A stretch of 64,000 nucleotides of DNA from Ophiura sarsii. Taxonomy: Eukaryota; Echinodermata; Ophiuroidea; Amphilepidida; Ophiuridae. This document shows positions 48,773-59,201 of the stretch, piece by piece. Within the stretch, counting starts at the first letter, position 1, and each line of letters opens with the position of its first letter. A model generated the notes under the pieces. It saw nothing but the letters and a program-made list of their open reading frames with translations. It did no database searches and was not told the DNA's origin. The stretch is taken from positions 32,273,583-32,337,582 of the forward strand of contig CM069448.1 of assembly GCA_035610835.1 (NCBI GenBank). Direction: 5' to 3'. The translations under genes were made by a program, and so were the position numbers.

Positions 48773-49211
48773 TACACTCGGCAAAAGAAGTTCTTGGACA
48801 CTCATTGAAGTTCAAATATTTCACATAAATATTTAATATAAATTAAACAATTGCATGTCAAAATAAGCAGACAATAATTCTCTATCATGTCTGTATGAAA
48901 TTAAGATGTACGCATTCATGCATGGCTGAGCACATTCATTTAATAATGGTAAGGTGCGTAAAAGGAAATTGCAAGAAATGAGCATTTACAGTCATTTGAA
49001 TGGAGGGATTATCCAATTTTTTGTAATCTTCTTGCCATTGTCAAGTGAATGGGATCTGCCATGCATGAGTGATCATGTCTAAATTCCCTGTTAAGCTGTT
49101 AGAGGATTACTTTCTGCTTATTTTGATATACAATTATATATATATAATTATATATATTCTATTAAATATTAATTTAATTTAAGTGTCCAAGAACTTCTTT
49201 TGCCGAGTGTA
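48773..49211. mobile_element. 439-bp foldback MITE, TACACTCGGCAAAAGAAGTT ends
   Basis: 30-bp terminal inverted repeats (tacactcggcaaaagaagtt then cttggacact) are perfect, and the arms continue to pair inward (atgtcaaaataagcag; catgcatgg). Outer TA suggests a Tc1/mariner-type target. No open frame. Confidence 0.92.
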
Positions 49212-49878
49212 GTAGTATGTTGTAGACGCCTATATATAGTCAGCGTCGTTATGCTATGGCTGCATTGGCGCTAGTTGTTTGCGCATATCATGCATTTGGA
49301 CGCAGGAACAACAAATCACGCTCACATGAAATAAACTTTAATTTCATTTAAATTATTATGACAGTGACTTTTTGCCTATCATAAACGGAAGGCTATCTTA
49401 TTGGCCTGAAAAAGGGGAGACTACTTGTATGTAAACAGTATGTAAGCAAGGACGTCAAACTCGGGTACAGAACATGTAAAAACTAGCGGTTGTTTCATGG
49501 AAAAGATATGCAATTTTATGTACAAGCGGCTCCCCATGCTAAATACGTGTTTTTATGTGCACTTTCTGCCGTTATGTGTGAAGTTTAAAAGCTATGCGCT
49601 TCCGAGACAAACTTGGGTGTTTTTAATTTGGCCTTATCAGTTTTAGTTTTCAATTTAGGGTAAATGTGATTTGATTTATCTCATTTTGAAATGTCCCAAA
49701 ACACCTGCATGCTAGCCGATAGTCTATTTGGCCATCACGAGACAGTGACGTAACTGCGTTTTCTACCAATTGATACAAAGGCTGCGCCTGTTATGTTACG
49801 TCACTGTCCAGAGAAAGCCAAGCAGAGAATTAACTTATAAATAAATATCAATCAGATGCATCTAAACATACAACAACA
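49212..49878. other. Non-genic stretch
   Basis: No exon or complete element. A short inverted pair (gacagtgacgtaac at 49741, gttacgtcactgtcc at 49796) brackets about 40 bp. Confidence 0.4.
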
Positions 49879-49955
49879 GGGCCCTATTTCATAAAAGGTT
49901 TAAGATCTTAAGTTGGATTTAAGAATAATTAACTCTTCTTAAATCCTGAAATTAA

Positions 49956-50306
49956 TTAAAGGTAGATGTTCTGATTGCTGGCCCAATTTTCGATTGATGT
50001 TTTCTATTTCACATGAAAGGTCATCCTTAAAGTTGTCACATTCCAAAGTTTGAGTTGCATAACTCCAATGGTTCTAATTTTAGAAGCACAATGTCACAAG
50101 AATTTTGCCCATTGAGTAGTACACAAACTGGCTGGTGGTTAACCACTTTTGGCAGTAATTCAACACATTTTAGCCTATAATGCCTAAATGGAACATTTCT
50201 GACCCCTAAGATTTTACAGACATGAGAAAAATATGAGGATTCTTCTGATATCAAAATATCATGTGAAAAAAAAATCATAGCCAAACAAAAGAACATACAC
50301 CTTTAA
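49956..50306 (+). mobile_element. TTAA-flanked MITE (family copy 2 of 3), diverged
   Basis: TTAA flanks both sides, with aggtagatgttctgattg at the left and a worn tacacct at the right. The interior matches 58398-58763 at words such as acatgaaaggtcatccttaa and aaagtttgagttgcata. It is inserted in the left half of the outer MITE. Confidence 0.85.
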
Positions 50307-51626
50307 TTCTTTTTAAATCCTGAACTCTTCTCAACTTAATAGCAGTTTACTAATGAATTCTTAAATTCTAAGGTAATTATTCATCTTATCCTAAGAAGAG
50401 GTTTTATTCTTCGGCCTAAAAAAAAGGTGTTGGATTGCCCCTTTCACCTCAATTTTTTTTGGGTCGTTATGTTGATCTATATGGTCGAATCCAACGAAAA
50501 GTGTACACGTGATGTTCAAGCCTATAATAAAATAATCTATATCTTGACTATTTTATTTTTGTGTTATACGTATCCGCCTCGATGAGACTCTTCGCGCCAT
50601 ATATAATATGACTAACTTCTATGCACAATTGGGCGTATGCGAGCAATAAACCTGCTATTTTTCACCCATTTTACAAAATAGTTGTTAAGGTTTTATTTTA
50701 GACATATAACCGTTTAGATGAAAACGAGCTTAAGCGGAAATAATTTTACCTATTTGATTGGTGGATATCTCAAGAATGCTTCTTGTAATTTTTGTTACTT
50801 TTGATCAATCCCCTGAATTGTTGTGATTTTTTTGGCTGTGGTAAGTTTTGACGTTACCTACCAATACATGTTTTGTTAAATCTCACTTTCGGGGAAGAAT
50901 TCGCCTGAGGTAGTGTAATGTGTGCTGTAAGGATACCTAAATATGTTAAATACTTAAATGCATTGTCCACATTCAAGTCGATTTTTTGATAAAGCTGTTA
51001 GAAATTTTAAAAGCGGAAACGATCGGTTTGGTAAAAAAAATGCATTACCTCCGAATACCTATTTAAAACACTGCCATTTTAATATAAACACAGATTAGTG
51101 AATGATATCTATAGAATAAGCGAAGTGTGATACAATGTACATGTTAGTCAAGTTTTATCATTTTGAAGGCAACATTTTTTGAAATATCAGCAATAAAAGG
51201 CTGTATTCGTAGGCAAATTTGAAATATGAACTTTTACCTTCAAATACAAATAACGATACCGTGGTTATTCCCTCTGTTGTTACATACTTGTATCGACTGG
51301 AATAAAGTAGAAATGTGCGCTGCGTTCGGCAAGCCACAGAGAAGTTTTGCATCAATCTTTCAGCTTTTGTAAGTAACTTTTCACAAAATTCTGTAGTTTG
51401 CGTACAAATGCATCAAAAATGTGTTGTTGTCTTAAAAGTTGATTGAATATAGCCTCACTCTGTCTCAATCTTGTTACTCTTATTAGTGTAGTTGTTTATG
51501 TTATTCACGCAAAGACATCCTCTGACAGTTGATTTAAATCGCAATGGGGTGATTAATGTTTATATATATAATCAGTAACAGCTTCTCGTGCATTGACTTC
51601 ATGTTGTATTCGGAGGTAACATGTAT

Positions 51627-52483
51627 ATTAGGGCGGGGCGTAAATAGGGAAGGTATTTTGTTCAAATCGGCCATGGTCAAAATGTATTCCACTTGACCCC
51701 ACATGATTAAATATGCACTTTATAAAAAATTTGGAGGGGGTCTCCAGACCCCACCACTACCCTTAATCCCCCTATAGGGAATACATGGTAAAATTGCCAT
51801 ATTGGTGTAGCAAAATTATGTTTTGACCTAAAACAAATTGAAACATAATTTTTTCAGCTCAATGCATTTCTATTAGGTCCCCATAATGACATACTAAAAG
51901 TCCGAAAATATCAGAGTGGTAGAAATATGCCTAATTTGCATAAACTTAAAATGGCCGCTAATTTGAGAATTTTGGCGGCCATTTTTTATTTATGCAATTT
52001 AAGATACACATATTAGGGCAGATATGTCTCTGTATGTCCTTTGAGACGTTATACATTCATAAAATATATGCTGACGCTATTTAAAGTGCCAATACAACTA
52101 TCTAAGATAAGAAATAAGTTCAAAACCATGAAAATACTCAAATTATCGGCCATTTTAAGTTTATGCAAATTATCATATTTCTAACACTCTGATATTTTCA
52201 GAATTTAAGTATGTCATTATGGGTACACCTTATAGAAATGCATTAAGCTGAAAAAAATATGTACTAATTTGTTCTATGTTGAAACCTAATTTTGCTTCAC
52301 CAATTTGGCAACTTTACCATGTATTCCCCTATAGGGGGATAAAGGGTAGTGGTGGGGTCTGATCTGAAGACCCCCTCCGAATGTTTTTTAAAGTGCATAT
52401 TTGATCATGTGGGGTCAAGTGGAATACATTTTGACCATGGCCGATTTGAACAAATACCTTCCCTATTTACGCCCCGCCCTAAT
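51627..52483. mobile_element. 857-bp foldback element, ATTAGGGCGGGGCG ends
   Basis: Arms of at least 330 bp pair closely: attagggcggggcgtaaata, ggccatggtcaaaatgtatt and ctatagggggattaaggg-type words all return inverted. The centre differs between arms over about 200 bp. It is inserted inside the 5.7-kb element. No coding frame. Confidence 0.92.
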
Positions 52484-53989
52484 GTATATGTAGGCAACAT
52501 TCAATAATATACACGGTGCATATTGGCCCTAAATGATTTTATTTTACATACAAGCAGTGCGCAATCATACAATCTGACTGGATATATTATTATATTTATA
52601 TTTGGAGGGAAAAAATTAATATTCCCTTATTAAATGAAAATAGGAGGTGTTAATTTAAATAAAATGCATGGTGTAATCACACTGGTTTTGCCGAGAACAT
52701 ATTTTTTGTTGGAGTAAGAGTGAATGGATGTTATTTATATCCATAGATTACACGTTGATCGTCTTAAAATGGGTACATTTAGTCATAATATCCATGAAAT
52801 TTCGGCTTCATAATCAATTTCTCATATTCCATTTTGTATTCGTAGGTAACCTATATATTAGTTAATGAGCATGGTGCAATTCCTGTATTGTTTTTCGCTT
52901 TCATTCGCACCTTATATTATGTAAACATTTAGCAGGAATGTATAAGACGGGAATAATATCGTTTGGTGCGTAATATTGTTTTAAACCAGCTTGTCGATAT
53001 GATGTATACGTAGTTAACCAACTTCCTCTGGAATTGCAGAGAAGTGACTACTGAGGTACATAATATTGGCCATTATTGTAGTTGTATTTGAAAATGGAAT
53101 TCATGTGTCACAAATATAAAATAACTTGCTTCATTTTTGCTCGGGCAGGTTGTGTAATGTCACCAAAACGTATTTTAAGTTAACAAGAAATTTAGTAAAA
53201 CATTTTCCCTTTTTTTAAAGGTGGGAGGTAATCAAGGGTAGGCCTAACTGATTTCAGTCTCAAATCAAGAATTGTTCATGAATAATGCTTCCGACATTCA
53301 TTAATTAGTGTAATTGAACTAAGCAGTGGTTGATTTAAAAGAAAATCACAATGAAAGGCACATGCCCGACAATATCTCTGTCGTGGCAAAACCTATTAGA
53401 TTAGTGTTTTTAAATCAAACAACATTGAATTTTTAAACATAAAATTCCTATTTTGTCTACATCTGACAAAATATTTCATATTGGTGATTCTATGTCAAAC
53501 GGAATCTGCCTCCGGTTGAAACTCGATAAAAAACTTACTATGTACGACTTTTAGAATGATACAAATTCCAATCTAGGACATTATATCTTAATTCTAATCT
53601 GACAACTGGATGTCTTGCTGTAAGTTGTATGTGCTTTATTCCGCGCGCTGTGGACTGAAATGCACGACATTTGAATATTCTAGACTTTGAACATGTTCGG
53701 CTCATATTAAACTTATATATATAATATAAGGTCTGATATGAAATTATTTCAAAGTATATAATAAATGAATTAAAAAGCGATCTGGCTTTCATGTTTAAAA
53801 CAGCTATTCAAAATGATAACTGCTAGAAGACTCACTTGCCTCCTTCATTTAGAACAAATTGAGGAAGACAACCGGTTGTTTTATTGCTTAAAACAAATAA
53901 CCTGACATTCAAGATATGAATTACAGGCAAATCAAACTGTTTGCTAAATGAAAACCGCTTGCTTTCTAATTAATGATGGCTCGAGGAAA

Positions 53990-54800
53990 TGTTCAATAGT
54001 TGATTCGATCCAATACTTTGGATTCACACGGAAACTGAAACGTTCATTCTTAACATTCTAAAATGTCCTATAATAAACAAAGAGTAATTCTGTTCTACTA
54101 GATATTCATTCTCGTGACAAGAGAGAGATAAGGAACTAACTACACAAAGAATACAACAAGATCCACTAAACTTGTTAAGTAGAGATTACAAGGCTGTATG
54201 ATCAGAGGTATCTTACTTAAAATGTTTCTATATGCTTAATATTTCATTATGTTTAGTTTTAATGATGAACATGCTTTTTGCCAAATGAGATGAGTAAGAA
54301 TATTATACTAGCGAGTTAATTGAGTGTTTAACTATACCTTTACGAAATGTTAACCCAGTACGATATGTATGTTGTCATCATCTTGTTAAATATTACACGC
54401 TTCTGACTGTTTTGTAGAAGTTAAACGCACATTCTTAATAATTGAAAGTCAAACAAGAAAGACACTTACAAAATTGGATGATCAGATACGTTAGCATAAT
54501 AAAACATTTTCTGCCGTAATTATCATGTGTAAATTAATTTTAATCAACATTCCTTAACCAAATTAGATGATTAATAATACTAACAGTATAGGCCTAGTGA
54601 GTTTATTGATGTTTAGGATGTTTTCTTTTATATCTTAGAAATAGGAACATAGTTTTATATAATTTTAATGTTTATTTGGTTAATCTTGCTTTTTATTCAA
54701 ATGTTGAATATTACTCAATTCTGATTGTTTTGTAAAAGCAGTGCTGAGCGCACATTCTTATATTATCAACTTTTAACGTCAAACAAGACACCTTTTTATT
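53990..54800. repeat. Degenerate tandem repeats of about 300 bp
   Basis: Paired words recur roughly 280-325 bp apart: ctgactgttttgtagaag (54403) with ctgattgttttgtaaaag (54721), gcacattctta (54427, 54749), gtcaaacaagaaagacac with gtcaaacaagacacc, and gtatgatcagaggta (54196) with ggatgatcagatacg (54476). Copies are strongly diverged, so the array is old. Confidence 0.5.
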
Positions 54801-56241
54801 TTGCTGTACGACATTCACCCTCTCATACGCGATCCAGGGCATAAAAACTTCGTCGAGTACAATTTTGCCTCTTAAACATATGTAAAATCAAAGAATCCAA
54901 CCGTTCTTAGTCAACGAAGTTAAAGTTGAGAACAAATGTGTTACCTACGAATACTTTGATTATTGCAATATTAGCTACCGTGCTTTAAGTCTTAACATGT
55001 TTTTCTCTTATAGGAATGCTTAAAATTGTTGCCTGATATTTTGTTCTTAATAAACCTATTCAAAATCACAACTGAGAGTTAGATATTGTATATTTTTTCA
55101 ACATTAAATTAATATTCTAGTATCTATTTAAAGTAAACTATTGGGGAATATGTCCATAATATTAGGATTTAAACATGTTTTAACATGTTTATTTAAAAAC
55201 AAATATTGTTAACAACCCTGCATGTTCATTTCACCCCAAAATGCAGCATAAATTAAGTACAACATTAATTTATTACAGTTTTACTTCTCTTATACCTACG
55301 TATACATGAACTGTTACCTACGAATACAAAATGTCCACATTCCTCTATGTACTTAAGTTTCTGGCGCATGCTCAAAATTCTAAATTTTCCAGAAAGGGTC
55401 ATTCCCCCTCTTTGAGGTACATGAAAACAAATGTTCATTAAAATCATCTTGGTGAAAGTATACAAAGTGACTCAACCTCATGTTTCAAAGTATTGAGAGC
55501 CTGAAAATGCTACCTAACTGTGTGAATCTAAAATGTAAAAAAAGATGAGTACCTGTACAAATATGTCCACTTTCTATCAGCATTAGCATCTTCTGAATAC
55601 AATACAATCACAAATTTGAATGCAATATGTAAATAGGTGGAATAATCATCACTTAATCAAAATATGGTACTTGTATTTGAAGGTAACATTGAGAAGTGTA
55701 CCTTCAACTTCATCATTCCGCCACGTGGTCAATTGGAGAGATTAGTGATGGCACTTTTTTTCCATACAAGCTTGATATGTTGACTTTGAGTGGGAAAAAG
55801 GAAAAAGAGATCGAAGCATTTTGAAACTGGACCCTAAAAATCTAGCCGTGTACACTTTTCGTTGGATTCGACCATATATATATTTTTTTAGATTTCAAAG
55901 AATGACCAATTCACACTGGAATACACCGAGGTTTATAATTTAACTAATTTTTTATATTAAAAAGACAGTCTGGTGGCATGGATAAATATTTCAGTGGGGT
56001 CACAGGGGTCATTTAGGTGAGGAATTTGTAATTTCTAAAAAAATAGATTGAAAACAAAAGGGTTTTTATGAAAGAAAAAAAATTGGGAAACAAATGCGAC
56101 TGAGTTTTTCCCGATAGGTCGGTCGGGTAAGGGCAATCCAAAACTTCTTTTTTTATAGGTCTATGTTAAGAATTTAATAGAAACTCTTCTTAAGTTACAA
56201 ACCTAAGATTAATCTTAAGTTGACCTCTATGAAATAGGCCC

Positions 56242-57500
56242 GGTGTTATTTGCGTTTTCACCATTCAATGCACACATCAAGTTCAAAACCCTGTTTTAAT
56301 CTAAACTGTGCACAATTATATTTTGATTCACCCTGTATAGTCTCCTGTCCTAATATACCAAATATGGTAATCCAAATCTGATCAAATAATGTTAAGAAAA
56401 TGGTTTGAGAATGAAACACAATTCTTGGAAGCAATATTTCAAATGAAACATTTTTAATACAGTTATTTCCACACTACAATTTCTTTGTTTAAAACAAGAT
56501 AAAGACTACACAATGTCATGCTTTATATTCATAACATTTCTTTTTGTACTTCCTTAAATTTAAAACATGATCTATGAAAGTATGCTCCAATCCAAAAATC
56601 CTTCATAAAGTAGGTGGTTCAAAATAGTGTTCCCATAATAAAACACACAGGGCTGTAATGTTTGCAATATTGAGCTTGAAAATTGTTTACTTTTCATGAT
56701 TTCTTTCACATCATTTCCCAATATTTTTGAGAGTTTTTAACTCCAAAATATAAAACATTGAGACATGAGGGTAGAATTGGAGATTTTGTCTTGAACAAAA
56801 TACCAACAAACAATAAATCACAATGTATTAAAACTATACATAGCACACAATAATATGATAAATGGATTTCGCACAATCCAGGAATGGTAAACACAGACAT
56901 CTAATCAATAATTGAATAAACAATTGCGGAATAGCGTACTGCGTAAACAAATCCAAGCATGTTGCGCTAATGCTGCGTGAGCCAGAAAATAATGCACAAG
57001 TCCCCGAGCTAGCACTACATCAATCGCGTATCTCGTTTCTGAGTTTACACTAGTGGAAACTTGTTCGTTGAATAATTAATCAGACTATGAGGTCTGCTCG
57101 AAGCTCCATATACCACAAGGTTTTTCATTTACCATTTACGAATCCTGATCTCTATATATCACAATAATAAACAAACCATAATTATAACTACATGTACTAA
57201 CAGTATACTTGGTACAAATTCACACATGTATTGGAAGCTGTCTATGGTGGTAAAAAATGTGATGTGATCAAGCAAAATGAGTCGGGAGTCAGGAATATGG
57301 ATTTTGAGATAACTAAACAATGGATAGATTTAAATATGTTTTCCATTGTTTCGAAAACCCTTCAATAACTCATATCTTTGGAATTGATTGACCATTTGAG
57401 TAGAAAACGGAAATTGAGATATTTTTGACTCCAGACTTATTTTGCTTGATTACATCACTTTAATACAAAAGGTATTTGGTGTTAAGTTTTCAAAGTACTT
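56242..57500. other. Non-genic stretch
   Basis: No exon or intact repeat is recognised. The 64-residue minus-strand frame at 56706-56900 has no recognisable domain. Confidence 0.4.
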
Positions 57501-57848
57501 GGTTAATTACAATAGTCAAAACAAAACAGTCTCGTCTCATATGTTTTGGCTGAAACACAGTATCTACCTCCAGCAGTAGGTGTAAGTAGTATTGTGTAGT
57601 TGTGTCCTCCCTCCATGCAGTGATGTCAGAGTGTATTACATACAAGTCTCATATACTAAGCAAGAGTCGGGAGATTATTACAATAGTCAAAACAAAACAG
57701 TCCGTCTCATTATGTTTTGGCTGAAACACAGTATCTACCTCCAGCAGTAGGTGTAAGTAGTATTGTGTAGTTGTGTCCTCCCTCCATGCAGTGATGTCAT
57801 TGTGTATTACATACAAGTCTCATACTAAGCAAGAGTCGGGAGATTATT
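57501..57848 (+). repeat. 171-bp tandem duplication
   Basis: A unit containing acaatagtcaaaacaaaaca, tctacctccagcagtaggtg and caagagtcgggagattatta occurs twice head to tail, with only a few small indels and substitutions. The high identity means the duplication is recent. No coding or RNA function is apparent. Confidence 0.93.
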
Positions 57849-57938
57849 ACCAAAATAGTTGCCAAATTTGAGCACCTTGTGTTTTGCTAATTTTGCATAG
57901 CAAAGTTTTAGGACCAGAACTACTTCATAAAATCACTA

Positions 57939-58154
57939 TATAGATGGGGTGACCAGCAATGATTATCAACAAAAGCAATGGTCGAAGAGACAACACTGTC
58001 CACTATGCCTTATTGACATTTATAATGCTTTGACGCAAGTTTTAAAAGCACAGGTCCTAAACAAAACGGGATGCGCGCGCATACCGCCGGGCAAAGAACA
58101 ATGGCAACTGCCGACCAAATGCCCGGCATGACGTCACATGTCACCCCATCTATA
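57939..58154. mobile_element. MITE with TATAGATGGGGTGACC ends (copy 2 of 2)
   Basis: The left tatagatggggtgacc and right gtcaccccatctata are inverted. The interior accgccgggc is shared with 26374-26736. A 60-residue frame inside is not a gene. Confidence 0.8.
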
Positions 58155-58156
58155 GC

Positions 58157-58347
58157 TTAATCAGTTTAAAATTATGAAGCTCATATTCATCTGTGCATCT
58201 GCATCTGTTGGTGACTGTGAGTGTCTTCCATTCACATCTTACACACGTACCCATTGCGCTCATACTTGCACATTTAACCGCGCTATATAGCAGGGATTAT
58301 TTTACGTGCCCATAAATACAAGCCTCACAATTTGGAACTGATTATAT
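58157..58347. mobile_element. Worn MITE of the AATCAGTTNNAAATT family
   Basis: The left cttaatcagtttaaaatta and the right caatttggaactgattata are inverted with several mismatches. It appears related to 38621-38847. It directly follows the previous element. Confidence 0.45.
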
Positions 58348-58397
58348 GTGACCCAACACGAGTGAATGAGGCACAATGTGGCAGTAGCTAATTTGAA

Positions 58398-58763
58398 TTA
58401 AAGGTAGATGACCCGATCACATTTCGATTTTCAACTTGAAGTTTTCTATTCTACATGAAAGGTCATCCTTAAAAAAGTCGTGTTCCAAAGTTTGAGTTGC
58501 ATAGCTCTAATGGTTCTTATTTTACATGCACAAGATGCTGTGAACTGTTACCCATTGAGTAGTACACAAACTATATCGGAGGTATACCACCATTCGCGGT
58601 AATTCGACGTTATTTCATCGATTTCTCCGTAATTATACCGATTTAGGCCGTCAAATTTCAGTATGATGATGAGAAAAATACGAGCTTTCATATGATATGA
58701 AAATCTCAGTATGTTTGAAATAATTCTGTGTTACGAAAATGTGATCGGGTCATCTACCTTTAA
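58398..58763 (+). mobile_element. TTAA-flanked 366-bp MITE (family copy 3 of 3), best preserved
   Basis: TTAA AGGTAGATGACCCGAT at the left and ATCGGGTCATCTACCT TTAA at the right are perfect. The interior matches 16957-17323 in inverse orientation with high identity. Used here as the reference orientation for the family. Confidence 0.92.
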
Positions 58764-58896
58764 GAGCACAAAATGTGGTACAAGGCCATAATAAGTCAAA
58801 TGTATAAAAAGTCTTATTTCTGATGTATGATTCATCTTTTCCCTAACCAAAGACACAAATTCATGAAAATAAAGAGTTAAATTACCCTTTGAGGTA

Positions 58897-58902
58897 TTTA
58901 TT
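58897..58902 (-). promoter_or_regulatory. Candidate poly(A) signal of MSL3
   Basis: TTTATT on the + strand is AATAAA on the - strand, about 300 nt past the MSL3 stop. It is the nearest canonical hexamer I noticed. Confidence 0.35.
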
Positions 58903-59201
58903 TGTTATTGACCCCATTGATTTGTTGACAAAACCAAAACTTTAAATGGCCATAACTTGAGGATTTGTATTTCATGTTTGCAAGTGATTTTCAATAATCC
59001 GTAACTTTGGTTAGGAATGTGATATAACATTGATTTTGGTACTAACATGTCCCTTAAGTTATATATATTATCATGATACAAATAACTCAATATTCATACG
59101 TCTCTCATTGCTCGTGTTAAGTCACATATAGGTAGAACTCCTTGTGATTGTTTACTTAATTTGAGGCTTGGACTCATGTTTGTTTTGCTATTACTGAGTG
59201 T

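Larger units (their letters stand above)
50413..56160. mobile_element. 5.7-kb inserted DNA element, non-coding or decayed
   Basis: The ends are inverted: ggcctaaaaaaaaggtgttg then gattgccc at the left, and gggcaatccaaaacttct, a T run, then atagg at the right. Further in, a 31-bp perfect inverted repeat (tggtcgaatccaacgaaaag then tgtacacg) lies at 50479-50509 and 55847-55877. No open frame above about 85 residues exists, so no transposase is visible. It contains eight copies of a TTACCTACGAATAC-like motif, a 0.86-kb foldback and degenerate repeats of about 300 bp in 54.0-54.8 kb. The ends resemble the smaller GGCC A-tract elements at 25595 and 28304. Confidence 0.65.
49879..56241. mobile_element. 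Outer MITE split by two younger insertions (nested transposon stack)
   Basis: gggccctatttcata at 49879 and tatgaaataggccc ending at 56241 are inverted ends, and cttaagttg and aactcttctta words are shared by both halves. The left half is interrupted by a TTAA MITE (49956-50306). The two halves are separated by the 5.7-kb insertion at 50413-56160. Removing both would leave an ordinary MITE of about 0.26 kb. The order of events is an inference from this nesting. Confidence 0.7.
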
